Assembly (NCBI RefSeq): GCF_001894925.1
Contig: NZ_BCXD01000005.1
Coordinates: 124,001-188,000, forward strand
Source: Rhodococcus rhodnii NBRC 100604
Lineage (GTDB): Bacteria > Actinomycetota > Actinomycetes > Mycobacteriales > Mycobacteriaceae
DNA length: 64,000 nucleotides
Direction of reading: 5' to 3'
A program made the position numbers and the translations under genes. Positions 30,621 to 39,993 of this stretch are shown here, piece after piece; positions within the stretch are counted from its first letter, which is position 1; every line of letters begins with the position of its first letter. The notes beneath the pieces were generated by a model that saw nothing but the letters and a program-made list of their open reading frames with translations, was not told the origin of the DNA and ran no database searches.

Positions 30621-30890
30621 TCAGGCGCCGAGCGCCTGCTTGACCTGCGCGAGAGTCGGATTCGTCGCGGTCGATCCGTCCGGATAGCGGACGGTGGGGA
30701 CGACGTGATTGCCGCCGTTGACCTTGCCGACGAAGTCGGCCGATTCGGGGTCCTGCTCGATGTCGATCTCGACGTACGAGATGCCGTTCTCCTCGAGCTG
30801 CTTCTTGAGTCTGCGGCAGTACCCACACCACGTCGTGGAGTACATGACCATCGTGTCGCTGTTGCTGTCGGTGCTCGTCACGGTGTTCAT
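30621..30890 (-). CDS. mrx1: Mycoredoxin-1 (glutaredoxin-like, Rv3198A)
   Basis: An 89-residue glutaredoxin-fold protein with active site CGYC ([11 protein letters not shown] near residue 21) and the cis-Pro segment VVPTV plus DGS. In mycothiol-producing actinobacteria Mrx1 reduces S-mycothiolated proteins. Divergent from uvrD2 across about 85 bases, and convergent with nudC with no gap. Exact match in context to Rv3198A. Confidence 0.92.
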   Translation of the reverse strand: MNTVTSTDSNSDTMVMYSTTWCGYCRRLKKQLEENGISYVEIDIEQDPESADFVGKVNGGNHVVPTVRYPDGSTATNPTLAQVKQALGA

Positions 30891-30974
30891 AACATCACGA
30901 CCGCGCGGGCTGTTCCCACACGCCGCTCGCCGGGCGTTCGGGCACCGTCGGCGGTGGCTGCCATGATGGAGGCC

Positions 30975-33113
30975 ATGTCCGTCGACGTTCCCGCCGAGTC
31001 CGGCTCTCGTTCCCGAACCCTCGAGGGCCTCGATCCGCAGCAGTCCGCCGCCGTCCTCGCGCCACGGGGACCGGTGTGCGTGCTGGCCGGTGCCGGCACG
31101 GGCAAGACGCGCACCATCACGCGGCGGATCGCTCACCTCGTCGCGGCGGGGCACGTCGCACCCGGGCAGGTTCTCGCGGTCACCTTCACGGCGCGTGCCG
31201 CGGGGGAGATGCGCGGACGCCTGCGGTCGCTCGGCATCGGGGAAACCGGTGCCGCGGTCCAGGCCCGCACCTTCCACGCCGCCGCGCTGCGGCAGTTGCG
31301 CTACTTCTGGCCCCAGGTGGTGGGGGACACGCCGTGGCAGCTGCTCGACCGCAAGTTCCAGGCCGTCGGCAACGCCGCGAACCGGGTGGGTCTCGCGACC
31401 GACCGCGACACCGTCCGCGATCTCGCGAGCGAGATCGAATGGGCCAAGGCGTCGCTCGTCGGGCCCGAGGACTACCCGAGTGCCGCGGCGCGGTTCCATC
31501 GCGACTCACCCGACGATCCCGAGAAGGTCGCGCAGGTCTACGCCGCGTACGAGCAGCTCAAGACCCGCGGCGAGGACGGCATGCTCCTCGACTTCGACGA
31601 TCTGCTGCTCCACACCGCCGCGGCACTCGAGAACTCGCCGGCCGTCGCGGAGGAGTTCCGCGACCGCTACCGCTGCTTCGTCGTCGACGAGTACCAGGAC
31701 GTCACGCCGCTGCAGCAGCGCGTGCTGGATGCCTGGCTCGGCGAGCGCGACGACCTCACCGTCGTCGGCGACGCGAACCAGACGATCTACTCGTTCACGG
31801 GAGCGACGCCGAAGTTCCTGCTCGACTTCTCGCGCACTTATCCGGACGCCACCGTCGTGCGGCTCGAGCGCGACTACCGCTCGACGCCCGAGGTGGTCTC
31901 GCTCGCGAACCGTGTCATCGGCGCCGCACGCGGCCGGATCGCCGGTACGCGGCTGCAGCTCGTCGGCCAGCGTGCGAGCGGGCCCGAGCCGTCGTTCGCG
32001 GAGTACGACGACGAGCCCACCGAGGCCGCGGCCGTCGCCCGCGCGATCGAACGGCTGATCGCCGGGGGAGTGCCCGCCGCCGAGATCGCGGTGCTCTACC
32101 GCATCAACGCGCAGTCGGAGGCGTTCGAAGAGGCGCTGACGCAGCGCGAGATTCCGTATCAGGTCCGCGGCGGTGAGGGCTTCTTCCAGCGCACCGAGGT
32201 ACGCCAGGCGATCTCGGCGCTGCAGCAGGCGGCACGCCGCGACGATCTGCCCGACGCCGTGGGCACCGAACTGGTCACCCTCGTGCGAGCGGTGCTCGCG
32301 CCGCTCGGTCTCTCGGACACCGAACCGGCGGGTGCCCAGGCCCGCGAACGCTGGGCGTCGCTGCGGGCCCTCGTCGAACTCACCGTCGAGCTGGCCGACC
32401 GCGACACGACGCTCGGTGTCGCGGAGCTGCTGCGTGAGCTCTCGGCACGCGCGGAGGCGCGGCACCCTCCCGTCGTGCAGGGCGTCACGCTCGCGTCGTT
32501 GCACGCCGCGAAGGGTCTCGAATGGGACGCGGTGTTCCTCGTCGGCGCCGTCGACGGCACCCTGCCGATCGCACACGTGCTCGGCGACGCGTCCTCCGGT
32601 CCCGACGAGGCCGGGATCGAGGAGGAGCGGCGCCTGCTCTACGTCGGCGTCACGCGTGCGCGCGAGCACCTGCAGCTCTCGTGGGCGCTCGCGCGCAATC
32701 CCGGTGGCCGTCGCGGCCGGCGCCGCTCCCGGTTCCTCGCCGGGCTCGTCCCCGAAGACTCGCCGGCGTCGCTCGTCGCCGCACCGAAGAAGGCGAGCCG
32801 GTCGCGGCCACGCTGCCGGGTGTGCGGGAAGGCCCTCATCGGGTCGACGGCGACGATGCTCGGCCGGTGCGAGTCGTGCCCGTCGAACGTCGACGACGCA
32901 CTGCTCGTGGACCTCAAGGAATGGCGGCGCGAGACCTCGCGTGAGCTGAAGGTGCCGGCGTACGTCGTCTTCAGCGACAACACGCTGCTCGCGATCGCCG
33001 AGCAGTGCCCGCGCGACGACGCCGCGCTCGTCGCGATTCCCGGGATCGGCCCCAAGAAACTCGCCACGTACGGCGAGGCGGTCCTCGACATCACTCGCCG
33101 CAGAGCCGACTGA
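30975..33113 (+). CDS. uvrD2: DNA helicase UvrD2 with HRDC domain
   Basis: A superfamily 1 helicase essential in mycobacteria. Walker [11 protein letters not shown] (near residue 37), motif [14 protein letters not shown], motif [16 protein letters not shown], motif [13 protein letters not shown]. After the motor it has a tetracysteine zinc module (CRVCGK ... CESC, near residue 616) and a C-terminal HRDC domain ending [16 protein letters not shown], the layout of UvrD2 (Rv3198c). ATG at 30975 chosen because CATGAT lies 7 bases upstream and the resulting N-terminus aligns with Rv3198c; ATGs at 30963 and 30966 are alternatives. Confidence 0.93.
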   Translation: MSVDVPAESGSRSRTLEGLDPQQSAAVLAPRGPVCVLAGAGTGKTRTITRRIAHLVAAGHVAPGQVLAVTFTARAAGEMRGRLRSLGIGETGAAVQARTFHAAALRQLRYFWPQVVGDTPWQLLDRKFQAVGNAANRVGLATDRDTVRDLASEIEWAKASLVGPEDYPSAAARFHRDSPDDPEKVAQVYAAYEQLKTRGEDGMLLDFDDLLLHTAAALENSPAVAEEFRDRYRCFVVDEYQDVTPLQQRVLDAWLGERDDLTVVGDANQTIYSFTGATPKFLLDFSRTYPDATVVRLERDYRSTPEVVSLANRVIGAARGRIAGTRLQLVGQRASGPEPSFAEYDDEPTEAAAVARAIERLIAGGVPAAEIAVLYRINAQSEAFEEALTQREIPYQVRGGEGFFQRTEVRQAISALQQAARRDDLPDAVGTELVTLVRAVLAPLGLSDTEPAGAQARERWASLRALVELTVELADRDTTLGVAELLRELSARAEARHPPVVQGVTLASLHAAKGLEWDAVFLVGAVDGTLPIAHVLGDASSGPDEAGIEEERRLLYVGVTRAREHLQLSWALARNPGGRRGRRRSRFLAGLVPEDSPASLVAAPKKASRSRPRCRVCGKALIGSTATMLGRCESCPSNVDDALLVDLKEWRRETSRELKVPAYVVFSDNTLLAIAEQCPRDDAALVAIPGIGPKKLATYGEAVLDITRRRAD

Positions 33114-33164
33114 CCCTTCGGCGACGATCGGAAGAATCCGTCGTGCGGCGACGAAACCGCAGGT

Positions 33165-33203
33165 AGAAAAATGGTTGTGCCCGCCGGGGGCGGTCCGTAC
33201 TGT
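33165..33203 (+). promoter_or_regulatory. whiB7 promoter with A/T-rich WhiB7-binding element
   Basis: TTGTGC (33175-33180) and TACTGT (33198-33203) are spaced by 17 bases. Immediately upstream of the -35 is an A-rich run, AGAAAAAT (33166-33173), in otherwise GC-rich DNA. WhiB7-activated promoters in mycobacteria and Streptomyces carry just such an A/T-rich block beside the -35, bound by the WhiB7 AT-hook, so this indicates autoactivation. Confidence 0.7.
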
Positions 33204-33324
33204 AGTCGGAGTTGCCGGCGGACATTCGGCACGACGTCGCTCGCGGCCCGATCTTCGGCCTCGGGCACACGAGGACGGTCCGCAGGACACGAACCAGCCC
33301 GGCACAACGACCGCCGGGCCGCAA

Positions 33325-33353
33325 CACGATCGAAGACGATCGAAGACGATCGA
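33325..33353 (+). repeat. Tandem 10-base repeats in the whiB7 leader
   Basis: CACGATCGAA, GACGATCGAA and GACGATCGAG follow each other, and a further CACGATCGAG occurs at about 33369. They lie in the untranslated leader upstream of the leader ORF. Each unit contains the dyad CGATCG, so they may fold in RNA. Confidence 0.55.
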
Positions 33354-33396
33354 GCACGAACACCCGACACGATCGAGCGAGAGGAGGCACGAAGCG

Positions 33397-33612
33397 ATGT
33401 TCACCACGCAGTCGACCACGACACAGCTGTTCGCAGTCGCAGCGCCGCTCCACGCACGCGGCACCCTTCGCGCCCCCGCGGTCCTCGTCGATCGCGACCG
33501 TCGCGCAGGGGCTCCCGCGTCGGCGCTGCCGATCGCAGCAGCGTGGAATGCGCTCCCCGCAGGGTTCGTGCCCAGGTGTCGAGGAACGGTGTCACACCAC
33601 CCACCTCGATAG
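33397..33612 (+). CDS. whiB7 leader ORF (uORF), 71 codons
   Basis: ATG at 33397 follows AGGAGG by 9 bases. The peptide (MFTTQSTTTQLFAVAAPL...) has no known family. It lies between the whiB7 promoter and the attenuator hairpin, and its stop is 22 bases before the stem. In mycobacteria and Streptomyces, whiB7 leaders carry a uORF whose interrupted translation by ribosome-targeting antibiotics prevents termination; the same is inferred here. The peptide length and sequence need not be conserved for that role. Confidence 0.6.
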   Translation: MFTTQSTTTQLFAVAAPLHARGTLRAPAVLVDRDRRAGAPASALPIAAAWNALPAGFVPRCRGTVSHHPPR

Positions 33613-33634
33613 CTCGGTATCTCGGTTTCTCACG

Positions 33635-33677
33635 AGGCCACGGACCCGCACCAGCGCGGACCGTGGCCTTCGTCGTT
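33635..33677 (+). terminator. whiB7 leader attenuator hairpin
   Basis: AGGCCACGG (33635-33643) pairs perfectly with CCGTGGCCT (33661-33669) across a 17-base loop, followed by TCGTCGTTT. Being upstream of whiB7 and just after the leader ORF, it should act as a conditional Rho-independent terminator. Confidence 0.7.
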
Positions 33678-33770
33678 TCCCGGCGACGGCGTCGGTTCGC
33701 CATCACGACCGAATCCGGTTTCACGAGAACTGGATTCACGAACCAGCATCACGAGAACCGAGGAGGACGC

Positions 33771-34079
33771 ATGTCGACGACGACGTGTCGAGGGGCTACT
33801 CACCACCACCGCGCCGTACACGCGGTGCGCGTGGCACGAGAACTGCCGTGCCGGAGCGGCGACGCCGATCTGTGGTTCGCGGAGGCACCCGCAGATCTCG
33901 AGCACGCCAAGCAGTTGTGCGGGTCGTGCCCGATCCGGCGACGCTGCCTCGAGAAGGCGCTCGATCGCGCCGAGCCGTGGGGCGTCTGGGGCGGTGAGAT
34001 CCTCGATCAGGGCAGGATCGTCGCCCGCAAGCGCGGCCGTGGCCGTCCGCGCAAGCACCCCGTCCCGGCATGTGCATGA
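33771..34079 (+). CDS. whiB7: WhiB7, redox-sensitive transcription factor of antibiotic resistance
   Basis: A 102-residue WhiB protein. Cys27, Cys50, Cys53 and Cys59 (C-X22-C-X2-C-X5-C) hold the [4Fe-4S] cluster. GVWGGE is the sigma-factor-binding turn, and the C-terminal RGRGRPRKHP is the AT-hook special to WhiB7. It binds SigA and activates resistance genes (efflux, ribosome modification) after ribosome inhibition. GAGGAGG precedes the ATG. Follows uvrD2 as in Rv3197A/Rv3198c. Confidence 0.95.
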   Translation: MSTTTCRGATHHHRAVHAVRVARELPCRSGDADLWFAEAPADLEHAKQLCGSCPIRRRCLEKALDRAEPWGVWGGEILDQGRIVARKRGRGRPRKHPVPACA

Positions 34080-34101
34080 TGGCCGGGACCGCACACACGC
34101 G

Positions 34102-34142
34102 ACCCCGCACCGCCGACGGCATCGTCCGTCGGGGTGCGGGGT
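34102..34142. terminator. Terminator between whiB7 and the ABC1 kinase gene
   Basis: ACCCCGCACC-G-CCGACGG pairs with CCGTCGG-GGTGCGGGGT across a 6-base loop, with a single bulged base in the left arm. It separates two convergent genes, so it may work in both directions. Confidence 0.65.
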
Positions 34143-34156
34143 GCGGGGTGCGGGGT
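34131..34156. repeat. GGGGTGC heptamer tandem repeat
   Basis: Three full copies of GGGGTGC (34131-34151) and a fourth partial copy. The first copies form the right arm of the terminator, so extra copies could be slippage products that offer alternative pairings. Confidence 0.6.
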
Positions 34157-34182
34157 CGCGGCGGCGTGAGGGGGCGCGAACG

Positions 34183-35515
34183 CTACTCGGCGGCGCTGTC
34201 GGTGTCGTCGAAGCCCGGGAGCCACTCGGTGAGGATGCGCATGTACGGCGCGTACGCGTCGAGTTGCGCGCAGATCCCGACCGAGCCCATGAGCACGCGG
34301 AAGATCATGAGGTACTCGGGCGGCAGGTTGAGGGACCGGCCCGTCCGAAACTGCGGGCTGCCCCACTCGGCGGCGACGCCCGCGGCGCTCTGCAGCCACT
34401 CGCGCGTGAAGTGGAACGAGTCCGCGTGGATCGGATCGGTGAAAGGTCGTAGATAGTCGGCGATCTCGTCGTCGGACACCGTGTGGCCGGGCAGCACGAA
34501 TCCGTTCTCGTGGAGCAGTGCCGTGAGGCGGTCGAAATTCTCGTCGACTGCGAGCCGCACCATCTCGCCCATCACGGGGGGGGGGCAGCCCGTCCGGGAA
34601 GGGCGCCGCCGCACCGAAGTCGATGACGCCGAGCCTGCCGTCGTCGCACAGCATGAAGTTGCCCGGGTGCGGGTCGCAGTGCAGCATGCCGACGAGTGCG
34701 GGCGATGCGAGATGGAACTCGGCGAGTCTGCTGCCCGCGATGTTGCGCTGCTCACGGGTGCCGTCGGCGATGATCGCCGCGAGCGGCGTCGCGGTCATCC
34801 ACTCGGTGACCACGACCTTCGGCGCGCTCGCGACGACGCGGGGGATCACGAACCGCTCGTCGTCGGCGTAGACGCGGGCGAATGCCCGCTGATTGTCCGC
34901 CTCGATCCGGTAGTCGAGTTCGTCCTCGGTGCGCGCGTTGAACTCCTCGATGACGGGGCGTGTGTCGACGCCCGGCATCACCGTGGAGATCAGTCCCGTG
35001 AAGCGCGAGAGGGTTTTGAGATCGGCCCGCAGTGCTTCGTCGGCGCCCGGGTACTGGACCTTGACGGCGACGTCGCGGCCGTCGTGCCACACCGCGCGAT
35101 GCACCTGACCGATGCTCGCCGAGGCCGCGGGATCGTCGTCGAACTCGCGGAACCGCGATCGCCAGTCGGAGCCGAGTTGGCGTGTCAGCATCCGGTGGAC
35201 GTCCCGCGTCGGCATGGGCGGGGCTGCCGACTGGAGTTTGGCGAGCGCTTCGCGATACGGCTCGGCGAGATCCTCGGGAACCGCGGCCTCCATGACGCTC
35301 AGTGCCTGCCCGAGCTTCATCGCGCCGCCCTTGAGTTCACCGAGTACGGCGAAGAGCTGTTCGGCGGCCCTGGCGCTGTTGCGGGCCTCGATTTCGGCGC
35401 GGTCGCCGCCGGTGAGCCTGCGGCCGAGGCCCACGGCCGCGCGGCCCGCCATCCCGAGCGGCAGACTTGCGAGTTTCGCGGTTCGGGACGAGCTTCTGCG
35501 GGGAATCTCTGACAC
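34183..35515 (-). pseudogene. ABC1/UbiB-family kinase-like protein (Rv3197-like), frameshifted at a G10 tract
   Basis: N-terminal 310 residues read in one frame from GTG 35515, which follows CATGAT by 6 bases: KGGAMKLGQALS (ABC1 KxGQ motif), SASIGQVHRAVWHDGRDVAVKVQYPG (Ala/Ser loop and catalytic Lys), HCDPHPGNFMLCDDGRLGVIDFGAA (catalytic and DFG Asp). The rest (VMGEMVRLAVDENFD ... DSAAE) is in the next frame. The join is a run of ten Gs at 34576-34585; nine would restore a continuous protein of about 443 residues, the Rv3197 length. Probably an atypical kinase; in M. tuberculosis it lies beside whiB7. Sequence error or phase variation are both possible. Confidence 0.8.
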
Positions 35516-35522
35516 CACACCA

Positions 35523-36446
35523 TCATGGCGGAGAAAACGTCCCGATGCTCTGATCGGACAGGGCGTGGCTCCGACCGGGCAGCGCGCGCGCCCATGCGCA
35601 GGAACAGTCGTCGCGACGGGCCCAGTGGCGCGTGTCGATCCGCTGTCCGCCGTCGTCGATCTCGAGGGTCGCGTCGAAGGATGCGGGCGGGCGATCCGCG
35701 GCGCCGCGGAATGCGAGATCGAGTTGCGCGAGTGCGACGGCGACCGTGGTCGTGACCACCGGTGGAGTCGCGCGTCCGGATCGGTCGACCAGCTGTGCGG
35801 CGAGGTGTGGCCAGCCGGTGTCGAGTTCCGCGCGGACGAGTTCGACGCAGCGCAGGCACGCCGTGCGTCCCGGCAGTACGAACGGCCCGACGAGGCCGCC
35901 GCCGTCGCGTAGCCGCACGTGCAGGTGCGGAATGCCGGCGGCGACGAGATCGTGGACGAGCCGGGGATCGACGACGGACGCGTCGGTGAGCACGACGCAC
36001 CGCTCCCGCCACCGGCGTGCGTCACGGTCGATCGGATAGCGCGTCGAACGGCTGACGATCGTCCCCGTGGCGGTGAGTGCCGCGGCGATCGCGTCCGACA
36101 GCGGACCACGACCGTGGACGCGGACGGTGGGGCACTCGCGCGGCGGGGCGGGAGCGAGAAGTGCGCCGGCGCGGGTGAGGACGTCGAGCAGTCGCGCGGT
36201 GGCGCGCGGATCGAAGCCGAGTCGTGCGGCGTCCCACACCAGTTGCGGCCTGGTGCGCGCGCCGTCGATCGTGCGCAAGAAGTCCGCGAAGCCTGTCGGT
36301 GTGGCGCCGTGTGGCGGCGCGACGAGGATCGCGCGCTCGGGACTCCAGCCGAGCTGGATCCGGCCGTCGGGCCGGACGAGGACGTCGAGACGGGGGTCGA
36401 GCGACGGCGCGCCGACGCGGCGCCGAGCGGGTGCGACGATCTCCAT
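35523..36446 (-). CDS. TOMM leader-binding / E1-like protein without neighbours (Rv3196-like)
   Basis: A 307-residue protein resembling the N-terminal leader-binding and ThiF/E1-like part of TOMM (thiazole/oxazole-modified microcin) cyclodehydratases. LDPRLDVLVRPDGRIQLGW is the typical opening; TVRVHGRGPLSDAIAAALTATG looks like a nucleotide-binding start; PGRTACLRCVELVRAELDTGWPHLAAQL carries a CxxC zinc-type pair, with a possible second pair in CSC near the C-terminus. No YcaO gene or precursor peptide is nearby, so its substrate is unknown. Close downstream of it lies the ABC1 kinase gene, as Rv3197 near Rv3196. Confidence 0.7.
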   Translation of the reverse strand: MEIVAPARRRVGAPSLDPRLDVLVRPDGRIQLGWSPERAILVAPPHGATPTGFADFLRTIDGARTRPQLVWDAARLGFDPRATARLLDVLTRAGALLAPAPPRECPTVRVHGRGPLSDAIAAALTATGTIVSRSTRYPIDRDARRWRERCVVLTDASVVDPRLVHDLVAAGIPHLHVRLRDGGGLVGPFVLPGRTACLRCVELVRAELDTGWPHLAAQLVDRSGRATPPVVTTTVAVALAQLDLAFRGAADRPPASFDATLEIDDGGQRIDTRHWARRDDCSCAWARALPGRSHALSDQSIGTFSPP

Positions 36447-36540
36447 CGCCGCAGTGTGCCGGAGACGTCGGGCCCGACACTCCGGTCACGCCGGGTTGTC
36501 CACAGCCCGCCGTGCCTGTGGACAACCAGGAGAGTGCAGG

Positions 36541-37965
36541 TCAGGCCTTCGGATCCGGCCCGTCGTCGTCCGAATCGGAATCGCTGCCGGGTTCGGTGTC
36601 GTCGGCGGAACCGGCGTCGCCACCGCGGGCTTCCCGTTCCGCCCGCTCCCGCGCCTCGGTCTGCTCGAGCTGCGCGATCGGGTCGTCGAAGTCGCTCACC
36701 GTGCCACCGCCGACGACACGATCGATGAACGACGCGGGGGAGTCGAGGTCCGACGTGTCGGGAAGCAGGTCCGGGTGTGCCCAGACGCCGTCGCGCGCAT
36801 CGGTGCCCGCGCCCTCCGTGAGCCGGCGCCACAGCGTCGCCGCCTCGCGCAGCTTGCGCGGCCGGAGCTCGAGGCCGACGAGCGTCGCGAACGTCTGCTC
36901 GGCGGGACCGCCGCTCGCGCGGCGGCGGCGCATCGTCTCGGTGAGTGCCGCGACGCCGGGAAGCCGCTCGGACAGCGCGTCCGTGACGACGACCTCGACC
37001 CAGCCCTCGACCAGCGCGAGCAACGTCTCGAGACGTTCGAGCGCCTGCTTCTGCTCGGGCGTCGTCTGCGGCTCGAACGCGCCCTGCTGCATGAGTCCCT
37101 CGAGCTGCGAGGGATCGGTCAGTGCGCTCGGGTCGAGATTCTTGGCGAGGTCCTCGATGGCAGAGAAGTCGATCGTGATGCCGCGGGCGTACTGCTCGAC
37201 GCTCGCGAGCACCCGCTGCCGCAGCCAGGGGACGTGGGAGAAGAGCCGCTGGTGGGCGGCCTCGCGCGCCGCGAGGAACACGAGCACTTCGCGTTCGGGC
37301 TGCTCGAGGCCCTCGGAGAACGACGAGATCGCTGCGGGCAGCAGCGCCGCCGTGCCCTCGGGTCCGAGCGGAACGCCGATGTCGGTGGAGGTCAGGACCT
37401 CCTTGGCGAGCTGGCCGAGGGCCTGACCGAGCTGCGAGCCGAACGCGAGCCCGCCCATCTGGGTCATCATTCCCATCATCGGGCCCATCATCTGCTGGGC
37501 TTCCTCGGGCAGACCTTGCACCCACATGCCGGCCATCTTCTCGGCCACGGGATCGCACAGCCGCTTCCACGTGTCGAGCGTGCCGTCGAGCCAATCGTTC
37601 GGCGACCACGCGACCGTGCGCGTCGCACCGGCAGGGAGCGTCGTGACGGGGTCGAGCCACAGTTCGGCGAGCCGTGTCGCGTCCGCGGCGGCCTCCGCCG
37701 ACCCGCGCGTGACGGGCGAGGAGTTTCCGATCGCCTGGCGGGCGAGCTTCTTGGCGACGTCGTAGTTGACGGGGCCGCCCGAGGCGTCGCCCGACGCCAT
37801 CGCTCCGCCCATGCCGCTGAGCATCTGCCCGAACTGGCTGAGCATCTGACCGAGCGCCGACGGGTCGAACGCGCCGCCGAACGGATCACCCTGACCGGAG
37901 TTCTTGTTCTTGTCCCGGTCGGGGTCGTCGTCGGAATTCGAGAAGCCGAACGGCATGTTGCTCAT
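36541..37965 (-). CDS. Zincin-like DUF2342 protein (Rv3195-like)
   Basis: A 474-residue protein of the actinobacterial DUF2342 (zinc-dependent metalloprotease/hydrolase-like) family. The start is Gly/Met-rich (GQMLSQFGQMLSGMGGAM), followed by a Met-rich segment (QMMGPMMGMMTQMGG) and the conserved helical core with LVFLAAREAAHQRLFSHVPWLRQRV near residue 225, the zincin-like His/Glu helix. The C-terminus is acidic (Asp/Ser/Glu rich). ATG lies 6 bases after TACGCT (reverse strand, 37972-37977), leaderless. Substrate unknown. Confidence 0.83.
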   Translation of the reverse strand: MSNMPFGFSNSDDDPDRDKNKNSGQGDPFGGAFDPSALGQMLSQFGQMLSGMGGAMASGDASGGPVNYDVAKKLARQAIGNSSPVTRGSAEAAADATRLAELWLDPVTTLPAGATRTVAWSPNDWLDGTLDTWKRLCDPVAEKMAGMWVQGLPEEAQQMMGPMMGMMTQMGGLAFGSQLGQALGQLAKEVLTSTDIGVPLGPEGTAALLPAAISSFSEGLEQPEREVLVFLAAREAAHQRLFSHVPWLRQRVLASVEQYARGITIDFSAIEDLAKNLDPSALTDPSQLEGLMQQGAFEPQTTPEQKQALERLETLLALVEGWVEVVVTDALSERLPGVAALTETMRRRRASGGPAEQTFATLVGLELRPRKLREAATLWRRLTEGAGTDARDGVWAHPDLLPDTSDLDSPASFIDRVVGGGTVSDFDDPIAQLEQTEARERAEREARGGDAGSADDTEPGSDSDSDDDGPDPKA

Positions 37966-38090
37966 GTCTCGAGCGTACAAGCAAGTGCTGTCCGGTTCAG
38001 TCTCCCGATCACGCCGTCCGCGAACACGGACGGGGCGGCGGCCGGACGCGCCTGTCCGGGGCGATCCGTGGTGCGCTCTACGCTGGGCAC

Positions 38091-39131
38091 GTGACTCGAC
38101 GGATCGTGACGCTGGTGGCCGCCCTTCTGCCGATCGTGCTGATCGGGATCGTCGGCAGTTCCGTGACCGTCCCGTTCGTGGCGATGGGACCGGGGCCGAC
38201 CTTCGACACACTCGGCGAGGTGGAAGCCGGCGACGGCGAGGTCGTCGACGTCGTCGACATCGAAGGTGTCGACACCGATCCCACGACCGGCAACCTCAAC
38301 ATGACGACGGTCGCGGTACGCGATCAGCTCAACGTGTTCGAGGCCGTCGGGCTGTGGCTGAGCGGCAGGCAGGGCCTCGTTCCCCGTTCGGAGGTGTACC
38401 CGCCGGGACGCACGCGTGAGGAGATCACCCAGCGCAACACCGCGGAGTTCACACAGTCCGAGGTCGATGCGGAGGTCGCCGCGCTGCGCCAGCTCGGCGA
38501 GCCGACCGCCGTCGAGGTGGCGGCCGTCGCGGAGGACGGCCCGGCAGGGGACGCGCTGCGCGAGGGCGACCGCATCGTCGCGGTGGCGGGGACCCCTGTC
38601 GGCACCGCCGCCCAGGTGCAGGAGGCCGTAGCCGCACGCGCACCCGGCCAGTCGCTCACCGTCGACGTCGTCCGGGGCGACGAACCGGTCGCGGTCGACA
38701 TCGAGCTGGGAGCACGGCCGGACGATCCGGAGAGCGGCTTCCTGGGTGTCACGCCGCGGGAGGTGTCCGACGCGCCGTTCGACATCGAGTTCAACCTCGC
38801 CGACATCGGTGGTCCGTCCGCAGGGCTGATCTTCGCTCTCGCCGTGGTCGAGAAGCTGACGCCCGGCGATCTGAACAACGGTGACTTCGTCGCGGGGACG
38901 GGAACGATCAGGCCGGACGGCACGGTCGGTCCGATCGGCGGCATCCGTTACAAGCTCGTCGCGGCGAACGAGGCGGGCGCGACGAGCTTCCTCGTACCGT
39001 CCGCGAACTGCGACGAGGCTCGGCTCGACGCCCCCGACGGGCTCGAGCTGGTCCGCGTCGAGACCCTGCAGGGTGCGGTCGACGCGCTCGAGGCGCAGGG
39101 GCGCGGCGAGCCGGTGCCGACCTGCGGCTGA
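38091..39131 (+). CDS. PDZ-domain, Lon-like membrane-anchored serine protease (Rv3194c-like)
   Basis: A 346-residue protein with an N-terminal membrane anchor (LVAALLPIVLIGIVGSSV, residues 6-24), an extracytoplasmic PDZ domain (about 125-205) and a Lon-type proteolytic domain. The Ser-Lys dyad is visible: Ser243 in GGPSAGLIFAL and Lys288 in GGIRYKLVAANEAG, 45 residues apart as expected. It probably processes envelope proteins. GTG follows TACGCT by 6 bases, leaderless, divergent from the DUF2342 gene. Confidence 0.88.
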   Translation: MTRRIVTLVAALLPIVLIGIVGSSVTVPFVAMGPGPTFDTLGEVEAGDGEVVDVVDIEGVDTDPTTGNLNMTTVAVRDQLNVFEAVGLWLSGRQGLVPRSEVYPPGRTREEITQRNTAEFTQSEVDAEVAALRQLGEPTAVEVAAVAEDGPAGDALREGDRIVAVAGTPVGTAAQVQEAVAARAPGQSLTVDVVRGDEPVAVDIELGARPDDPESGFLGVTPREVSDAPFDIEFNLADIGGPSAGLIFALAVVEKLTPGDLNNGDFVAGTGTIRPDGTVGPIGGIRYKLVAANEAGATSFLVPSANCDEARLDAPDGLELVRVETLQGAVDALEAQGRGEPVPTCG

Positions 39132-39184
39132 CCGCGGGGAGCGCCGGTCGCCGGAGATGGCCGGCCGTCAGTAGCGGCCGGCTG

Positions 39185-39778
39185 TCAGTAATCGTCGGGA
39201 TCGGCGTCGAGCGTCGCGTACAGCGCATCGACGAGATCGGCACCCAGGCCCTCGTAGGTCACGAGTTCGCCCTCGCCGTACGGATCGTCGTCCTCGGGCT
39301 CGAGGTGCAGGAGCACGAGCGACGGACCGTTCCGCACCACGCCCACGGCCAGCCGCGCGCGGCGACCGTCGGGGTGGCTGTGGGCGGCGGCGCGTGCCTG
39401 CTGGTCGGTGGGCTCGGCGTCGACCGTCTCCGACGCCTCGGGGGGAAGGACGAGGATCTCCTCGACGAGCGCGCACCCCGCGACGGAGGCGGGCCAGCGC
39501 AACGTTCCCAGGTACTCGTCGAGCGCGGGAGAGCCGCCCTCGACGTCGTCCGGAACCGGCTGCTGCTCGATCGCCGTCAGCTCGACGCCGTCGTCGAGGC
39601 GGTCGGCCAGGTGAGGTTCGGCGACGGCGAGGGCTTCGGTGGGCACGAGTGCGAACAGCGCCGGCGGCTGGTCCCACCCGGATCCTTCGACATGGGTGAG
39701 GGCGTCCTGCAGGCTGTGCGACAGCGCACGCTCGGGATGCCGGACGGAGTAACCACCGAATTCGCTCACGCCGGACAT
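39185..39778 (-). CDS. PPA1309-family protein
   Basis: A 197-residue soluble acidic protein (MSGVSEFGGYSVRHPERALSHSLQDALTHVEGSGWDQPPALFALVPT...) of the actinobacterial PPA1309 family, common beside the UPF0182 gene. Function unknown. The ATG at 39778 has GAGAGA just upstream; ATG at 39790 is an alternative. Convergent with the protease gene and divergent from the UPF0182 gene. Confidence 0.78.
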   Translation of the reverse strand: MSGVSEFGGYSVRHPERALSHSLQDALTHVEGSGWDQPPALFALVPTEALAVAEPHLADRLDDGVELTAIEQQPVPDDVEGGSPALDEYLGTLRWPASVAGCALVEEILVLPPEASETVDAEPTDQQARAAAHSHPDGRRARLAVGVVRNGPSLVLLHLEPEDDDPYGEGELVTYEGLGADLVDALYATLDADPDDY

Positions 39779-39993
39779 TCTCTCATCCATTTCGGCGCCG
39801 ACTCGCCGTGTGCGGTCGTCTCGCGTGGGACGGGGCCGTAGGGTGAGAGCGCGGTCCAGCCCGCTCCCGGTCGTGTTCGCCGAAGTCGCGACCCGTACAG
39901 TGGGCGAAACGGACACGTCGGACAGCGGTCGGGTCCGAGCGAGAAGAGCCAGCCGCGGCGCCTGACGCCGCCGAACGTGATGGAGCGTGGCAC

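Noticed and set aside
33325-33380. CRISPR-like short repeats
   Set aside because: The 10-base units are contiguous with no unique spacers, and no cas genes are present in the window.
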